Shown here: one piece after another, positions 27,014 to 35,206 of the stretch
Position numbering within the stretch: position 1 is the first letter of the stretch
Layout of the letters: each line of letters opens with the position of its first letter
Assembly (NCBI RefSeq): GCF_947496855.1
Contig: NZ_CANMED010000010.1
Coordinates: 1-64,000, forward strand
Origin: an uncultured Aquimarina sp.
GTDB taxonomy: Bacteria > Bacteroidota > Bacteroidia > Flavobacteriales > Flavobacteriaceae
Direction of reading: 5' to 3'
DNA length: 64,000 nt
Translations under genes and position numbers: made by a program
The notes under the pieces: model-generated
What the model saw: the letters and a program-made list of their open reading frames with translations, nothing else
Database searches by the model: none
Told to the model about the DNA's origin: nothing

Positions 27014-28402
27014 TTAGATTCCTGCTATTTTCTTTAAGGTTGTAATTGTATCATTCGCTAATTGATCTGCTTTCTCCTGACTCAAGGCTTCTGTATAAAT
27101 ACGAATAATTGGTTCTGTATTACTTTTTCTAAGATGAACCCAGCTATCACTAAAATCAACTTTAACGCCATCTACAGTACTGACTTCTTCTGATGCGTGT
27201 TTGTTATGAAAACCTTCTAAAATTGCATCCACGTTTAATTCAGGTGTTAGCTGAATTTTATTCTTACTCATAAAATAAGATGGATAACTATTCCGCAGTT
27301 CGCTAACACTACATTTTTTTTCCGCTAAATGAGTTAAGAACAATGCTACGCCAACCAGAGAGTCTCTTCCGTAATGTAATTCAGGATATATAATCCCTCC
27401 ATTTCCTTCTCCTCCAATCACTGCTTTATTGGCTTTCATTAAAGAGACTACATTCACTTCTCCTACCGCACTGGCTTCATACATACCATTGTGTTTTTCT
27501 GTAACATCTCTTAATGCTCTACTAGATGATAAATTAGAAACAGTATTACCAGGTGTTTTACCTAAAACATAATCTGCACAAGCAACCAATGTATATTCTT
27601 CCCCGAACATTTCTCCATCCTCGCTCATAAAAGCAAGACGATCCACATCAGGATCAACTGTTAGTCCAAAATCAGCTTTTTCTTTTACCACCAGTTCAGA
27701 TAGATCCGTTAAATGTTCCTTTAATGGTTCTGGATTATGAGGAAAATGTCCCGTTGGTTCGCAGTACAATTCTACAACCTCTACTCCCATTTTCTTTAGT
27801 AATCTAGGAATTGCTATTCCTCCAGTAGAATTAACAGCATCTACAACAACTTTGAAACCGGCTTCCTTAACAATTTCAGAATGCACTAATGCTAGATCCA
27901 GTACTTCTTCGATATGCTTGTCTATATATGTGTCATTTGCTGTAATAGAACCTAAATCATCAACTTCGGCAAAATTATAATCGTCATTTTCTGCGATATC
28001 CAAAATCTTCTTACCATTTTCGGCATTCAGAAATTCTCCTTTACCATCTAATAATTTTAATGCATTCCATTGTTTTGGATTATGACTAGCTGTTAAGATA
28101 ATTCCTCCATCAGCTTTTTCCATTGGGACTGCTACTTCTACAGTAGGTGTAGTTGACAATCCTAAATCCACAACATGTATTCCTAATCCTACTAACCCAT
28201 TCATCACTAACTGCTGAATCATAGCTCCAGAAATACGTGCATCTCTTCCCACCACTACTGTTGGGGCATTTTTACCGGTTTCTGATTTTAACCAGCTTCC
28301 ATAAGCAGATGCAAATTTTACTGCATCAATAGGAGTAAGATTATCCCCTACTTTACCTCCGATGGTTCCTCGAATACCTGAAATTGATTTGATTAGTGTC
28401 AT
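27014..28402 (-). CDS. glmM: Phosphoglucosamine mutase (phosphohexomutase)
   Basis: This enzyme, which converts glucosamine-6-phosphate to glucosamine-1-phosphate for cell-wall and lipopolysaccharide precursors, shows the phosphohexomutase marks: catalytic Ser106 in TASHNP, metal loop DPDVDR, sugar-binding EGNGG and phosphate-binding RKSNTEPI. I chose the ATG at 28402 (462 residues, start MTLIKSISGIRGTIGG) because family members begin there; an in-frame ATG 13 codons upstream at 28441 adds an unrelated tail. Phosphomannomutase activity is an alternative, as these families are hard to separate. Confidence 0.92.
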   Translation of the reverse strand: MTLIKSISGIRGTIGGKVGDNLTPIDAVKFASAYGSWLKSETGKNAPTVVVGRDARISGAMIQQLVMNGLVGLGIHVVDLGLSTTPTVEVAVPMEKADGGIILTASHNPKQWNALKLLDGKGEFLNAENGKKILDIAENDDYNFAEVDDLGSITANDTYIDKHIEEVLDLALVHSEIVKEAGFKVVVDAVNSTGGIAIPRLLKKMGVEVVELYCEPTGHFPHNPEPLKEHLTDLSELVVKEKADFGLTVDPDVDRLAFMSEDGEMFGEEYTLVACADYVLGKTPGNTVSNLSSSRALRDVTEKHNGMYEASAVGEVNVVSLMKANKAVIGGEGNGGIIYPELHYGRDSLVGVALFLTHLAEKKCSVSELRNSYPSYFMSKNKIQLTPELNVDAILEGFHNKHASEEVSTVDGVKVDFSDSWVHLRKSNTEPIIRIYTEALSQEKADQLANDTITTLKKIAGI

Positions 28403-28523
28403 ATAATGATTAATTGTTTTTTTATTTTGACAAATGTACATGCTACAGGTGATTACCGCAACTATGTAATTAAAGTTTATATAAAGACAATAACTACTTT
28501 CTAAAAAATTGTAAATTCACCTA

Positions 28524-29108
28524 ATGAATTTTTTAGCCCATATTTACCTTTCTGGAGATGACCAAGAACTTAAAATAGGTAACTTCATTGCCGACTCAGT
28601 CAAAGGAAAAAAATTTAATCAATTTCCAGAACGAGTACAACGAGGCATCACTTTACATAGAAAAATTGATTCATATACTGATAGTCATCCTACGGTTAGA
28701 CAGAGCGTTTTAAGGTTGTTTCCTAAATATGGACACTATAGTACGGTAATTGTGGATATATTATATGACCATTATCTTGCTGCTTACTGGAATGAATACT
28801 CCAAAACCCCTTTAGATATTTATGTTTCCGATTTTTATGATTTACTACAGGAGTATTATGAAGTATTACCAAAGCGTGTTCAGGATTTTTTACCTTATAT
28901 GGTACGAGATAATTGGTTGTTAAGCTATGCTACGATACCTGGTATTGGTAGAATACTTTACCAAATGAATCATAGGACGAAAAACAGATCGAAAATGAAT
29001 TTTGCCGTCGTCGAACTAGAACAGTATTACAATGATTTCGAAAGAGAGTTTCGTTCTTTCTTTGAGGAACTAGAATTATTTACAAAAAACGAAATGCGAA
29101 AACTATGA
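28524..29108 (+). CDS. ACP phosphodiesterase-like protein (AcpH/DUF479)
   Basis: This 194-residue protein matches AcpH: NFLAHIYLSGDDQELKIGNF at the start, then GITLHRKIDSYTDSHP and YDHYLAAYW, which hold the His/Asp metal ligands of this HD-like family. AcpH removes the phosphopantetheine arm from acyl carrier protein. The next gene overlaps its stop by four bases (ATGA), so translation is probably coupled. Confidence 0.88.
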   Translation: MNFLAHIYLSGDDQELKIGNFIADSVKGKKFNQFPERVQRGITLHRKIDSYTDSHPTVRQSVLRLFPKYGHYSTVIVDILYDHYLAAYWNEYSKTPLDIYVSDFYDLLQEYYEVLPKRVQDFLPYMVRDNWLLSYATIPGIGRILYQMNHRTKNRSKMNFAVVELEQYYNDFEREFRSFFEELELFTKNEMRKL

Positions 29109-29497
29109 GAGTTTTATGTCTTTTTTTTCTTTTGTATTTTGCTTTTTCCTGTAAGAAAACAGAGAACGACTATACCATAAAGAATATTTGTAAGGAACAA
29201 ATTTTAACATCATCAAAAAATGGGTTTACAAAAAACTACTATTCTAATTCTATAAATTTAGAAAGCATCGGTCATTATGAGAAGGGAATCTTACAAGGTT
29301 TCTGGAAACACTACTATAGAAATGGTAACATAAAAGCCGAAGGGCATTATGAAAAAGGGCAAAAGCAAGGTTTCTGGAAAGAATATTATAAAAACGGCAC
29401 TGTAAAATCCGAAGGACATATTGATAATTGTAAACCTTTAGGTTATTGGAAGTTTTACGATAAAAAAAACAATCTTATTAAAGAAATTAATTACTAA
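29105..29497 (+). CDS. YwqK-type MORN-repeat lipoprotein
   Basis: This 130-residue lipoprotein has a lipobox (FAFSC) and three MORN-like repeats in its C-terminal half: GHYEKGILQGFWKHYYRNG, GHYEKGQKQGFWKEYYKNG and GHIDNCKPLGYWKFYDKKN. Databases often call this family a YwqK antitoxin, but no toxin gene is near, so I would not use that name as a function. It overlaps acpH by four bases and precedes ggt by 17 bases. Confidence 0.85.
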   Translation: MRVLCLFFLLYFAFSCKKTENDYTIKNICKEQILTSSKNGFTKNYYSNSINLESIGHYEKGILQGFWKHYYRNGNIKAEGHYEKGQKQGFWKEYYKNGTVKSEGHIDNCKPLGYWKFYDKKNNLIKEINY

Positions 29498-29514
29498 TAA
29501 AACATACAACACCT

Positions 29515-31218
29515 ATGCGATCGCTTTATCTTTTACTTTTTATCTTAGTTATCTCATGTAAGACCAATCCAGAACCAGAAATTATTTCTGAATCAAAACC
29601 TGTTTTAGGGGTAATTGAAAAAAATGCGATGGTAGTATCTGCAAGAGAAGAAGCTTCTAAAATTGGTAAAAATATTCTTCAGAAGGGAGGTAATGTCTTC
29701 GATGCTATGGTAGCCACAGAAATGGCGTTGGCAGTTTCATATCCTTATGCTGGTAATCTTGGTGGTGGTGGCTTTATGGTATATAGAAAAGCAAATGGAG
29801 AAACTGGTGCGATTGATTACCGTGAAAAGGCTCCTCTCGCTGCCTTTAAAGACATGTATCTTGATGAGAATGGAGATCCAATTCCAGAAAAAAGTCAACT
29901 AGGTTCTTTAGCCGTTGGAGTTCCGGGAACCGTAGCAGGAATATTCGAAGTGCATAAAAAATTTGGTACACTCTCTATAAAAGAATTATTAACCCCAGTT
30001 GTTGAACTCGCAAAAAAAGGATACGTTATTACAGAAAACCAAGGGAAACGACTTAATCATTTTAGAGAATTATTCATAGAAACAAACAAAGACACTATCC
30101 TATACGCTAAAGAGATCAAAGCTAATGATACGGTCAAAAATCCTATGCTTGCCGAAACCCTAGAGCGGATTATCGAAAATGGGAGAGACGAATTTTATCA
30201 AGGAGAAACTGCTAAGAAAATGGTGAACTACATCCAATCTCAAGGAGGTATCATAACGATGGAAGACCTTAGTAAATATGAAGCTAAATGGCGTGAACCA
30301 GTTAAATTTACCTACAAAAATCTTAATGTAATATCTATGTCCCCGCCTTCTAGTGGTGGAGTATGCTTGGCACAAATCATGAAAATGATAGAACCCTATG
30401 AACTCGGTATTTATGGACATAATTCATTAAAATCAATTCAGATAATAACTGAAGCTGAACGAAGAGCATACGCTGACAGGAGTTTTTATCTAGGAGATCC
30501 TGATTTTGTTAAAATTCCAGTAGACACCTTAATAAGTGAATCTTACCTATCCGGAAGAATGAAAGATTTTGATCTAGAAAAAGCTACCTTATCTTCGGAT
30601 TTAAGCTATGGAAGTATCCCTGGATATGAAAGTAGTGAAACTACCCACTACTCTATCATAGATCAATTCGGAAACGCAATTTCTGTAACAACCACTTTAA
30701 ATGGTGCCTATGGTTCTAAACTATATGTTCCTGAGTTAGGATTCTTTTTAAATAATGAAATGGATGATTTTAGTGCAAAACCTGGTACGCCAAACATGTT
30801 TGGATTACTCGGTGCTGAAGCTAATTCGATTTCTCCAGAAAAAAGAATGCTTAGTTCTATGACCCCAACTCTTGTAGAAAAAGATGGCAAACTATGGATG
30901 TCCGTAGGAACACCAGGTGGATCTACAATTATCACCTCTGTATTGCAAACTATTTTGAATGTAAAAGAATATGGAATGACAATGCAAGACGCGGTAAACG
31001 CTCCACGTTTTCATCATCAATGGTTACCGGATGTCGTTGTTTTCGAACCAAATTCTTTTAATAAAAACATACTCGATAGTTTAAAATCCAAAGGATATAA
31101 AATTAATGAAGAAGCATCTCGAATCATTGGTAAAGTAGATGGCATTCTTGTGTTACCGGATGGCAGTTTAGAAGGAGGCGCTGATAAACGGGGAGATGAT
31201 ATGGCAGTTGGGTTTTAA
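29515..31218 (+). CDS. ggt: Gamma-glutamyltransferase (lipoprotein form)
   Basis: This 567-residue protein cleaves and transfers gamma-glutamyl groups, as from glutathione, outside the cytoplasm. It is made as a proenzyme that cuts itself before the nucleophile, here Thr376 of ETTHYS. PSSGGVCL and SMTPTLVEKDGKLWMSVGTPGG are family motifs of the substrate pocket. A lipobox (LVISC) replaces the usual cleavable signal, so the enzyme is probably membrane anchored. It is third in the acpH-ywqK-ggt run. Confidence 0.95.
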   Translation: MRSLYLLLFILVISCKTNPEPEIISESKPVLGVIEKNAMVVSAREEASKIGKNILQKGGNVFDAMVATEMALAVSYPYAGNLGGGGFMVYRKANGETGAIDYREKAPLAAFKDMYLDENGDPIPEKSQLGSLAVGVPGTVAGIFEVHKKFGTLSIKELLTPVVELAKKGYVITENQGKRLNHFRELFIETNKDTILYAKEIKANDTVKNPMLAETLERIIENGRDEFYQGETAKKMVNYIQSQGGIITMEDLSKYEAKWREPVKFTYKNLNVISMSPPSSGGVCLAQIMKMIEPYELGIYGHNSLKSIQIITEAERRAYADRSFYLGDPDFVKIPVDTLISESYLSGRMKDFDLEKATLSSDLSYGSIPGYESSETTHYSIIDQFGNAISVTTTLNGAYGSKLYVPELGFFLNNEMDDFSAKPGTPNMFGLLGAEANSISPEKRMLSSMTPTLVEKDGKLWMSVGTPGGSTIITSVLQTILNVKEYGMTMQDAVNAPRFHHQWLPDVVVFEPNSFNKNILDSLKSKGYKINEEASRIIGKVDGILVLPDGSLEGGADKRGDDMAVGF

Positions 31219-31252
31219 AAACCAAATCAAATATAATAAATAGTATAAGGGT

Positions 31253-31852
31253 CTACTCATAGTCAAACTCTAATTCGTAATCTATTCCTTCAATTGTATC
31301 ATAAATTGTAGCGTGATTATCATCATGCCAAAGAAAGCTTATAATTGAATAATCTTTTTGCAGATCTAATCTTTTAAAAGACTCGCTATCAATCAACTCT
31401 AATACCGCTACTTCAACTAATGCATGAAATATTGTATGAAAAAGCTCTAATTCCCCATCAATTAAACTACCCCAGTCTTCTATATCACTAAATATAATAT
31501 TGACAACATCAATTTCTACGTGATATTCTGGCCATTCCCACGGTTCAATACAATCTTCTAAACCTGGTATTACTTCTTTCTCTTCTTCTACTCCTTCTCC
31601 TTTAATATGTATAAAAATATTGCTGGCGTTCTGGTCGTCCCAAAGAAATGAAATCATATCAATTGCTTTTTCTTTGATTTCACCATATGTTGTCTGTAAT
31701 CGCTCTTTGATTTCTGAAAGATCTTCTTCCCATTTCCAATTTTTTAATCTTTCTAGGATTGCAGGATGTTCCTTTACCCAGCCATTTTCTATTCCAGATA
31801 GGTAATTTATAGATTTTTCTAAATAATTAATAAACTCATTTTTAGCTTTCAT
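31253..31852 (-). CDS. Acidic hypothetical protein with internal repeat
   Basis: This 199-residue cytosolic, very acidic protein has no signal peptide and no known domain that I recognise. Two similar stretches occur, MISFLWDDQNASNIF (about 86-100) and IISFLWHDDNHATIY (about 172-186), each followed by a short acidic strand. This suggests an internal duplication of a beta-rich module. It lies convergent to ggt, 34 bases away, and has no visible partner gene. Confidence 0.65.
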   Translation of the reverse strand: MKAKNEFINYLEKSINYLSGIENGWVKEHPAILERLKNWKWEEDLSEIKERLQTTYGEIKEKAIDMISFLWDDQNASNIFIHIKGEGVEEEKEVIPGLEDCIEPWEWPEYHVEIDVVNIIFSDIEDWGSLIDGELELFHTIFHALVEVAVLELIDSESFKRLDLQKDYSIISFLWHDDNHATIYDTIEGIDYELEFDYE

Positions 31853-32482
31853 TTTCTTTCTGTTCGTTTATATTAATTCATCCGATATAATATTTTTATA
31901 ATCTTCCATATTTTTAATTCACTTAAATAACTCTAAAGCGCTTTGTACTTACAATTCTTTGGTTGAAAACAAATCTGAACACTAAATTAACGATCTCTTT
32001 ACTCCAAATCTCCCCTGTTTTCCGTGAAATTATATCAATCTGGGTTTCGATAAATCCCAAGCTCGTCTGTTTGAGTGAAATTTTAATAAGAATTTGTATC
32101 AGATCTTCAATAAACTTATGGTAACAAACGTTTTGGGTTTAAAAACTTATTCCAGAGCTGTGCACCTACGCAGCTATGAAGTATATGCTTCTTCGCGTCA
32201 AAACACTCAAATCAATGGTTTTCAAAAGTTAAAGAATATAACTTTATTAATTTTTTAACTGATAGGTTGTTATTTTAACAACTATACATACATAAAACCG
32301 AATATTCTTCATTAAAATAACAGATAAAGCATCAGACATCTTATTGATGCAACAAAAATATCATTAATTGCAACAATTCTTTCATTATAGATTTATCCTT
32401 AAGAATACATTAGTAAAAACTAATTAACATTGTTAAAATGTAAATACATTTAAAAAAAAGCAATGTTTAAAATTATGTAATT
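31853..32482. other. Long intergenic region with hairpins and an ORF-like remnant
   Basis: This is the longest gap in the window. It holds a stop-bounded minus-strand frame of 71 codons without ATG (31923-32138), a small hairpin AGCTG/CAGCT (32156-32175), and a palindrome AAATGTA-AA-TACATTT (32436-32451) just before the T9SS-protein gene, possibly an operator. I recognise no RNA family. Confidence 0.4.
31923..32138 (-). pseudogene. Start-less open frame, possible gene remnant
   Basis: A minus-strand frame of 71 codons runs between stops with no ATG and no good alternative start. Its translation is biased to Ile, Lys, Phe and Arg (for example FIETQIDIISRKTGEIW, then IVNLVFRFVFNQR). It could be the end of a lost gene, or part of a multi-copy intergenic element. 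I do not recognise a family. Confidence 0.25.
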
Positions 32483-33541
32483 ATGATAAAAACATTATTT
32501 TCATTTCTGCTATGCTTATGCAGTATTTACAGCATAACTGCTCAATATTCCATAAGTTATGATTCTACTGATCCTGTTACCGTTGTTGCGGGTCAATCCA
32601 TTACATTAAACTATACATATACTGCATCAATGCAAGTGGGTGCTCAGTTTCAGATTTTTGAAACAGATGATGCAGGTATTTTTGGTGGTACTACCGCTAC
32701 AGGAACAGCAGCAGCAGAGTTCCCTACTCTAGATGCGGGAACTGATATAATGGGAACAATCACTCTTAATATACCTGCTAATTTTCCATTAAGTTCATCT
32801 CTTTCTGGAACCGAATATCGAATTTTTGGAAAACTAGGGTCTGCTGCAAACTCTGATGCAACTGAAGATGCAGATTGGCGTATTGGAGGAACAGAATATC
32901 CAATTATAATAGTAACCTCTCCGCCTTATTCTATAACTTATGACTCTGCAAATCCTGTTTCAGTCGAAGCGGGTGAATCTATAACTTTAAACTATACATA
33001 TTCTGCGTCTATGGATGTTGCAACTCAATTTCAAATTTTTGAAGCTGATGTACCTGGGATTTTTGGAGGTACTACAGCAAACGGTACAGGGGTTCTTGTT
33101 ACCCCAACGGTTACTGCTGGAACAGATGTAGCAACTACAGTAACACTTGATATACCTTCGGATTTTCCTGCAAGCTCCTCACTTTCTGGAACAAAATATT
33201 ACATTTTTGGCAAACTATCTTCTGCCGAAAATTCAGATGCTAGTTCTGATGCAGATTGGAGTGTTGCCGGAGAATACCCTGAAATTACTGTTTCATCAAC
33301 ACTTAGCATCAACGATTTTACAGCTTTTGACAGAGATAAATTATACTTTAATAATACCTCGACATCTTTAGTAATTAATGACACTAACGAAATAAAATCT
33401 CTAAGCATTTATAATATAATTGGGAAAAAAGTTTTTGAACTTGAAGATGTTAAAAATACTACAAATGTGGACTTATCTTCACTACCAAAAGGATTATATA
33501 TTGCCAGATCTGATTCCAAATTTTTAAAATTTATTAGATAA
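32483..33541 (+). CDS. T9SS type A cargo protein with two repeats
   Basis: This 352-residue secreted protein has a signal peptide (1-20, ending SITAQ), two homologous modules of about 120 residues (about 22-145 and 149-272; compare SISYDSTDPVTVVAGQSITL with SITYDSANPVSVEAGESITL), and a C-terminal type IX sorting domain (about 276-352) with SIYNIIGKKVFELED and LPKGLYI. It should cross the outer membrane by the type IX system that gliding Bacteroidetes use, and then be released or attached. The modules look like beta-sandwich domains of unknown binding. Confidence 0.85.
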   Translation: MIKTLFSFLLCLCSIYSITAQYSISYDSTDPVTVVAGQSITLNYTYTASMQVGAQFQIFETDDAGIFGGTTATGTAAAEFPTLDAGTDIMGTITLNIPANFPLSSSLSGTEYRIFGKLGSAANSDATEDADWRIGGTEYPIIIVTSPPYSITYDSANPVSVEAGESITLNYTYSASMDVATQFQIFEADVPGIFGGTTANGTGVLVTPTVTAGTDVATTVTLDIPSDFPASSSLSGTKYYIFGKLSSAENSDASSDADWSVAGEYPEITVSSTLSINDFTAFDRDKLYFNNTSTSLVINDTNEIKSLSIYNIIGKKVFELEDVKNTTNVDLSSLPKGLYIARSDSKFLKFIR

Positions 33542-33602
33542 TAATGTGATAGTAATATTATAGATTAGGTTTTATCTTAACTCTATCAGCTGATACTAAA
33601 AT

Positions 33603-33633
33603 AAAAAGTCAATACTAATAGTATTGGCTTTTT
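33603..33633 (+). terminator. Terminator after the T9SS cargo gene
   Basis: AAAAAGTCAATAC (33603-33615) pairs with GTATTGGCTTTTT (33621-33633) with one G-U pair and a 5-base loop. The flanking A and T runs let it work in both directions, so it may also end the convergent CapK-like transcript. Confidence 0.85.
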
Positions 33634-33696
33634 GCTATATTGTTAATTCACGATTTTTTTTATATTAATCAATATTTTATGAAGAAAAAAAATAAA

Positions 33697-35004
33697 TTAC
33701 AATTGAGAATGATACGTATTAGTAACTTCCCTTCTTTTTCCTGAAGATAGTAAAGGGATTTCATCTACATATTGTATTTCTATATTAGCATCTTGTCCAA
33801 AATACTCTTTATACTCTTTCAATATTTTATTTTCATCCACCTTCTTATCAGTATTCAGTTTAATCAGATAATCTTTTTCACCATACTGGATTAATTGGAA
33901 TTGTTTATAATCTCCATATTTACATAATTTATAGGAAACATGAGAAGGTATAATCTTTCCTTTCGTATTGTATATAAGATCTAACTTTCTTCCTTTTATG
34001 GATGATAGATAATGTACACCGTTTACATCTACTTCCATTATACCGATATCCCCTGTATCATATCGAATCATTGGTATAGCATAATTATGCAAATCGGTTA
34101 CTATAATTCTTCCTGTTTTTCCGGGATGAACAGGAACATCTTTATGTATATCAAAAATCTCTATATAGTAACTCGCAGCATTAATAATAAATTTAGAAGA
34201 TCCTCCTATATCTTCCTGCGCTATAATTCCATTCTCATTATTAGAATATCGTGAGACCGGAATGACACCAAAATACTTTTTCATAGTACTTCTTACATAA
34301 TCATTAAGTCCTTCTGACATTGTGATTATAGAAGTTATATTACAATTAATTGATTCTGAATTACTTTTATCTAAGTACTTACAAATCTTTTCGAATGCTG
34401 ATGTATATCCTAGAAAACTCTTCTTATTAGAATCTTTTTTTAGCCTTTTTATAAGATTATCAATATCATCATCATTCAGTTTGAAGACGCTGTGAGGAAC
34501 TATATTCTGCCACCAAAACTTCGAAAGTATCGTATTTTTAAAGCTGTCAGGCCAAATTTTTATGTATATCAATTTTTGACCTATTTCATAACCGGATCTA
34601 TTAGAGAAATATAAATTATCTCCCGTGTTCCTACATCGCTTACTCATGTTTTGCAAAACAGAAAAGGGTGCGCCAGTAGAACCACTGGTGGATACTAAAG
34701 TACATTTGTTTATTTCATATTTTGAAGACTTAAATTCTTCAAAATTATCTCGGATCGTATTTTTATTAATTACTGGAAAATCTAAAATAGAATTATAACT
34801 AATATATTTTTGATAAAACCAGGTAGTACTTACGGCATGTTGTAGGATCTGTTGAAGATAGTTATCCTTTCTATCCTTAGTAGACTGAGAACTTGGTGTT
34901 TCAATCAACTCTTTAATATCTTCATAGTGTTTCCTAATATCGTTTCCCTTTAAGATATCAAACAACCAAAAGACTTTTTTTCGAAAAACTTGTAACAAAT
35001 TCAT
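33697..35004 (-). CDS. CapK/PaaK-like AMP-forming adenylating enzyme
   Basis: This 435-residue protein belongs to the phenylacetate-CoA ligase (PaaK)/CapK group of adenylate-forming enzymes. The phosphate loop is STSGSTGAPF (about 109-118). RYSNNENGIIAQE stands where the family has its acceptor motif, and the late motifs MIRYDTGDIG and SIKGRKLDLI follow. CapK-like members usually occur in capsule or exopolysaccharide loci. No glycan genes are adjacent here, so the gene is an orphan of uncertain substrate. Confidence 0.85.
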   Translation of the reverse strand: MNLLQVFRKKVFWLFDILKGNDIRKHYEDIKELIETPSSQSTKDRKDNYLQQILQHAVSTTWFYQKYISYNSILDFPVINKNTIRDNFEEFKSSKYEINKCTLVSTSGSTGAPFSVLQNMSKRCRNTGDNLYFSNRSGYEIGQKLIYIKIWPDSFKNTILSKFWWQNIVPHSVFKLNDDDIDNLIKRLKKDSNKKSFLGYTSAFEKICKYLDKSNSESINCNITSIITMSEGLNDYVRSTMKKYFGVIPVSRYSNNENGIIAQEDIGGSSKFIINAASYYIEIFDIHKDVPVHPGKTGRIIVTDLHNYAIPMIRYDTGDIGIMEVDVNGVHYLSSIKGRKLDLIYNTKGKIIPSHVSYKLCKYGDYKQFQLIQYGEKDYLIKLNTDKKVDENKILKEYKEYFGQDANIEIQYVDEIPLLSSGKRREVTNTYHSQL

Positions 35005-35160
35005 TAGTATATCCCATTACTTAGACCAAACGTATTTAGATCCGATAGTGGTTACCCATATTAAGAATAACGATGTGTGAAATAAGGCACAATAACTAGG
35101 GGTATTTTAAGCCAAGCTAAAAGTAAACTATTTTTATTTACGTTACATATAATAACAAAA

Positions 35161-35189
35161 AAAATGCACAGCTTTCACTGTGCATTTTT
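35161..35189 (-). terminator. dnaK terminator
   Basis: AAAATGCACAG (35161-35171) pairs with CTGTGCATTTT (35178-35188) around a 6-base loop and is flanked by A on the left, which reads as a T-tract for the leftward dnaK transcript. It lies about 18 bases past the dnaK stop. Confidence 0.9.
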
Positions 35190-35206
35190 ATATAAAACAA
35201 CAATTC

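Noticed and set aside
28403..28441. Longer glmM start at 28441
   Set aside because: The 13 extra residues do not resemble the family N-terminus, which begins at the ATG at 28402.
29105..29497. Toxin-antitoxin system based on the YwqK name
   Set aside because: No toxin gene is adjacent; the neighbours are acpH and ggt.
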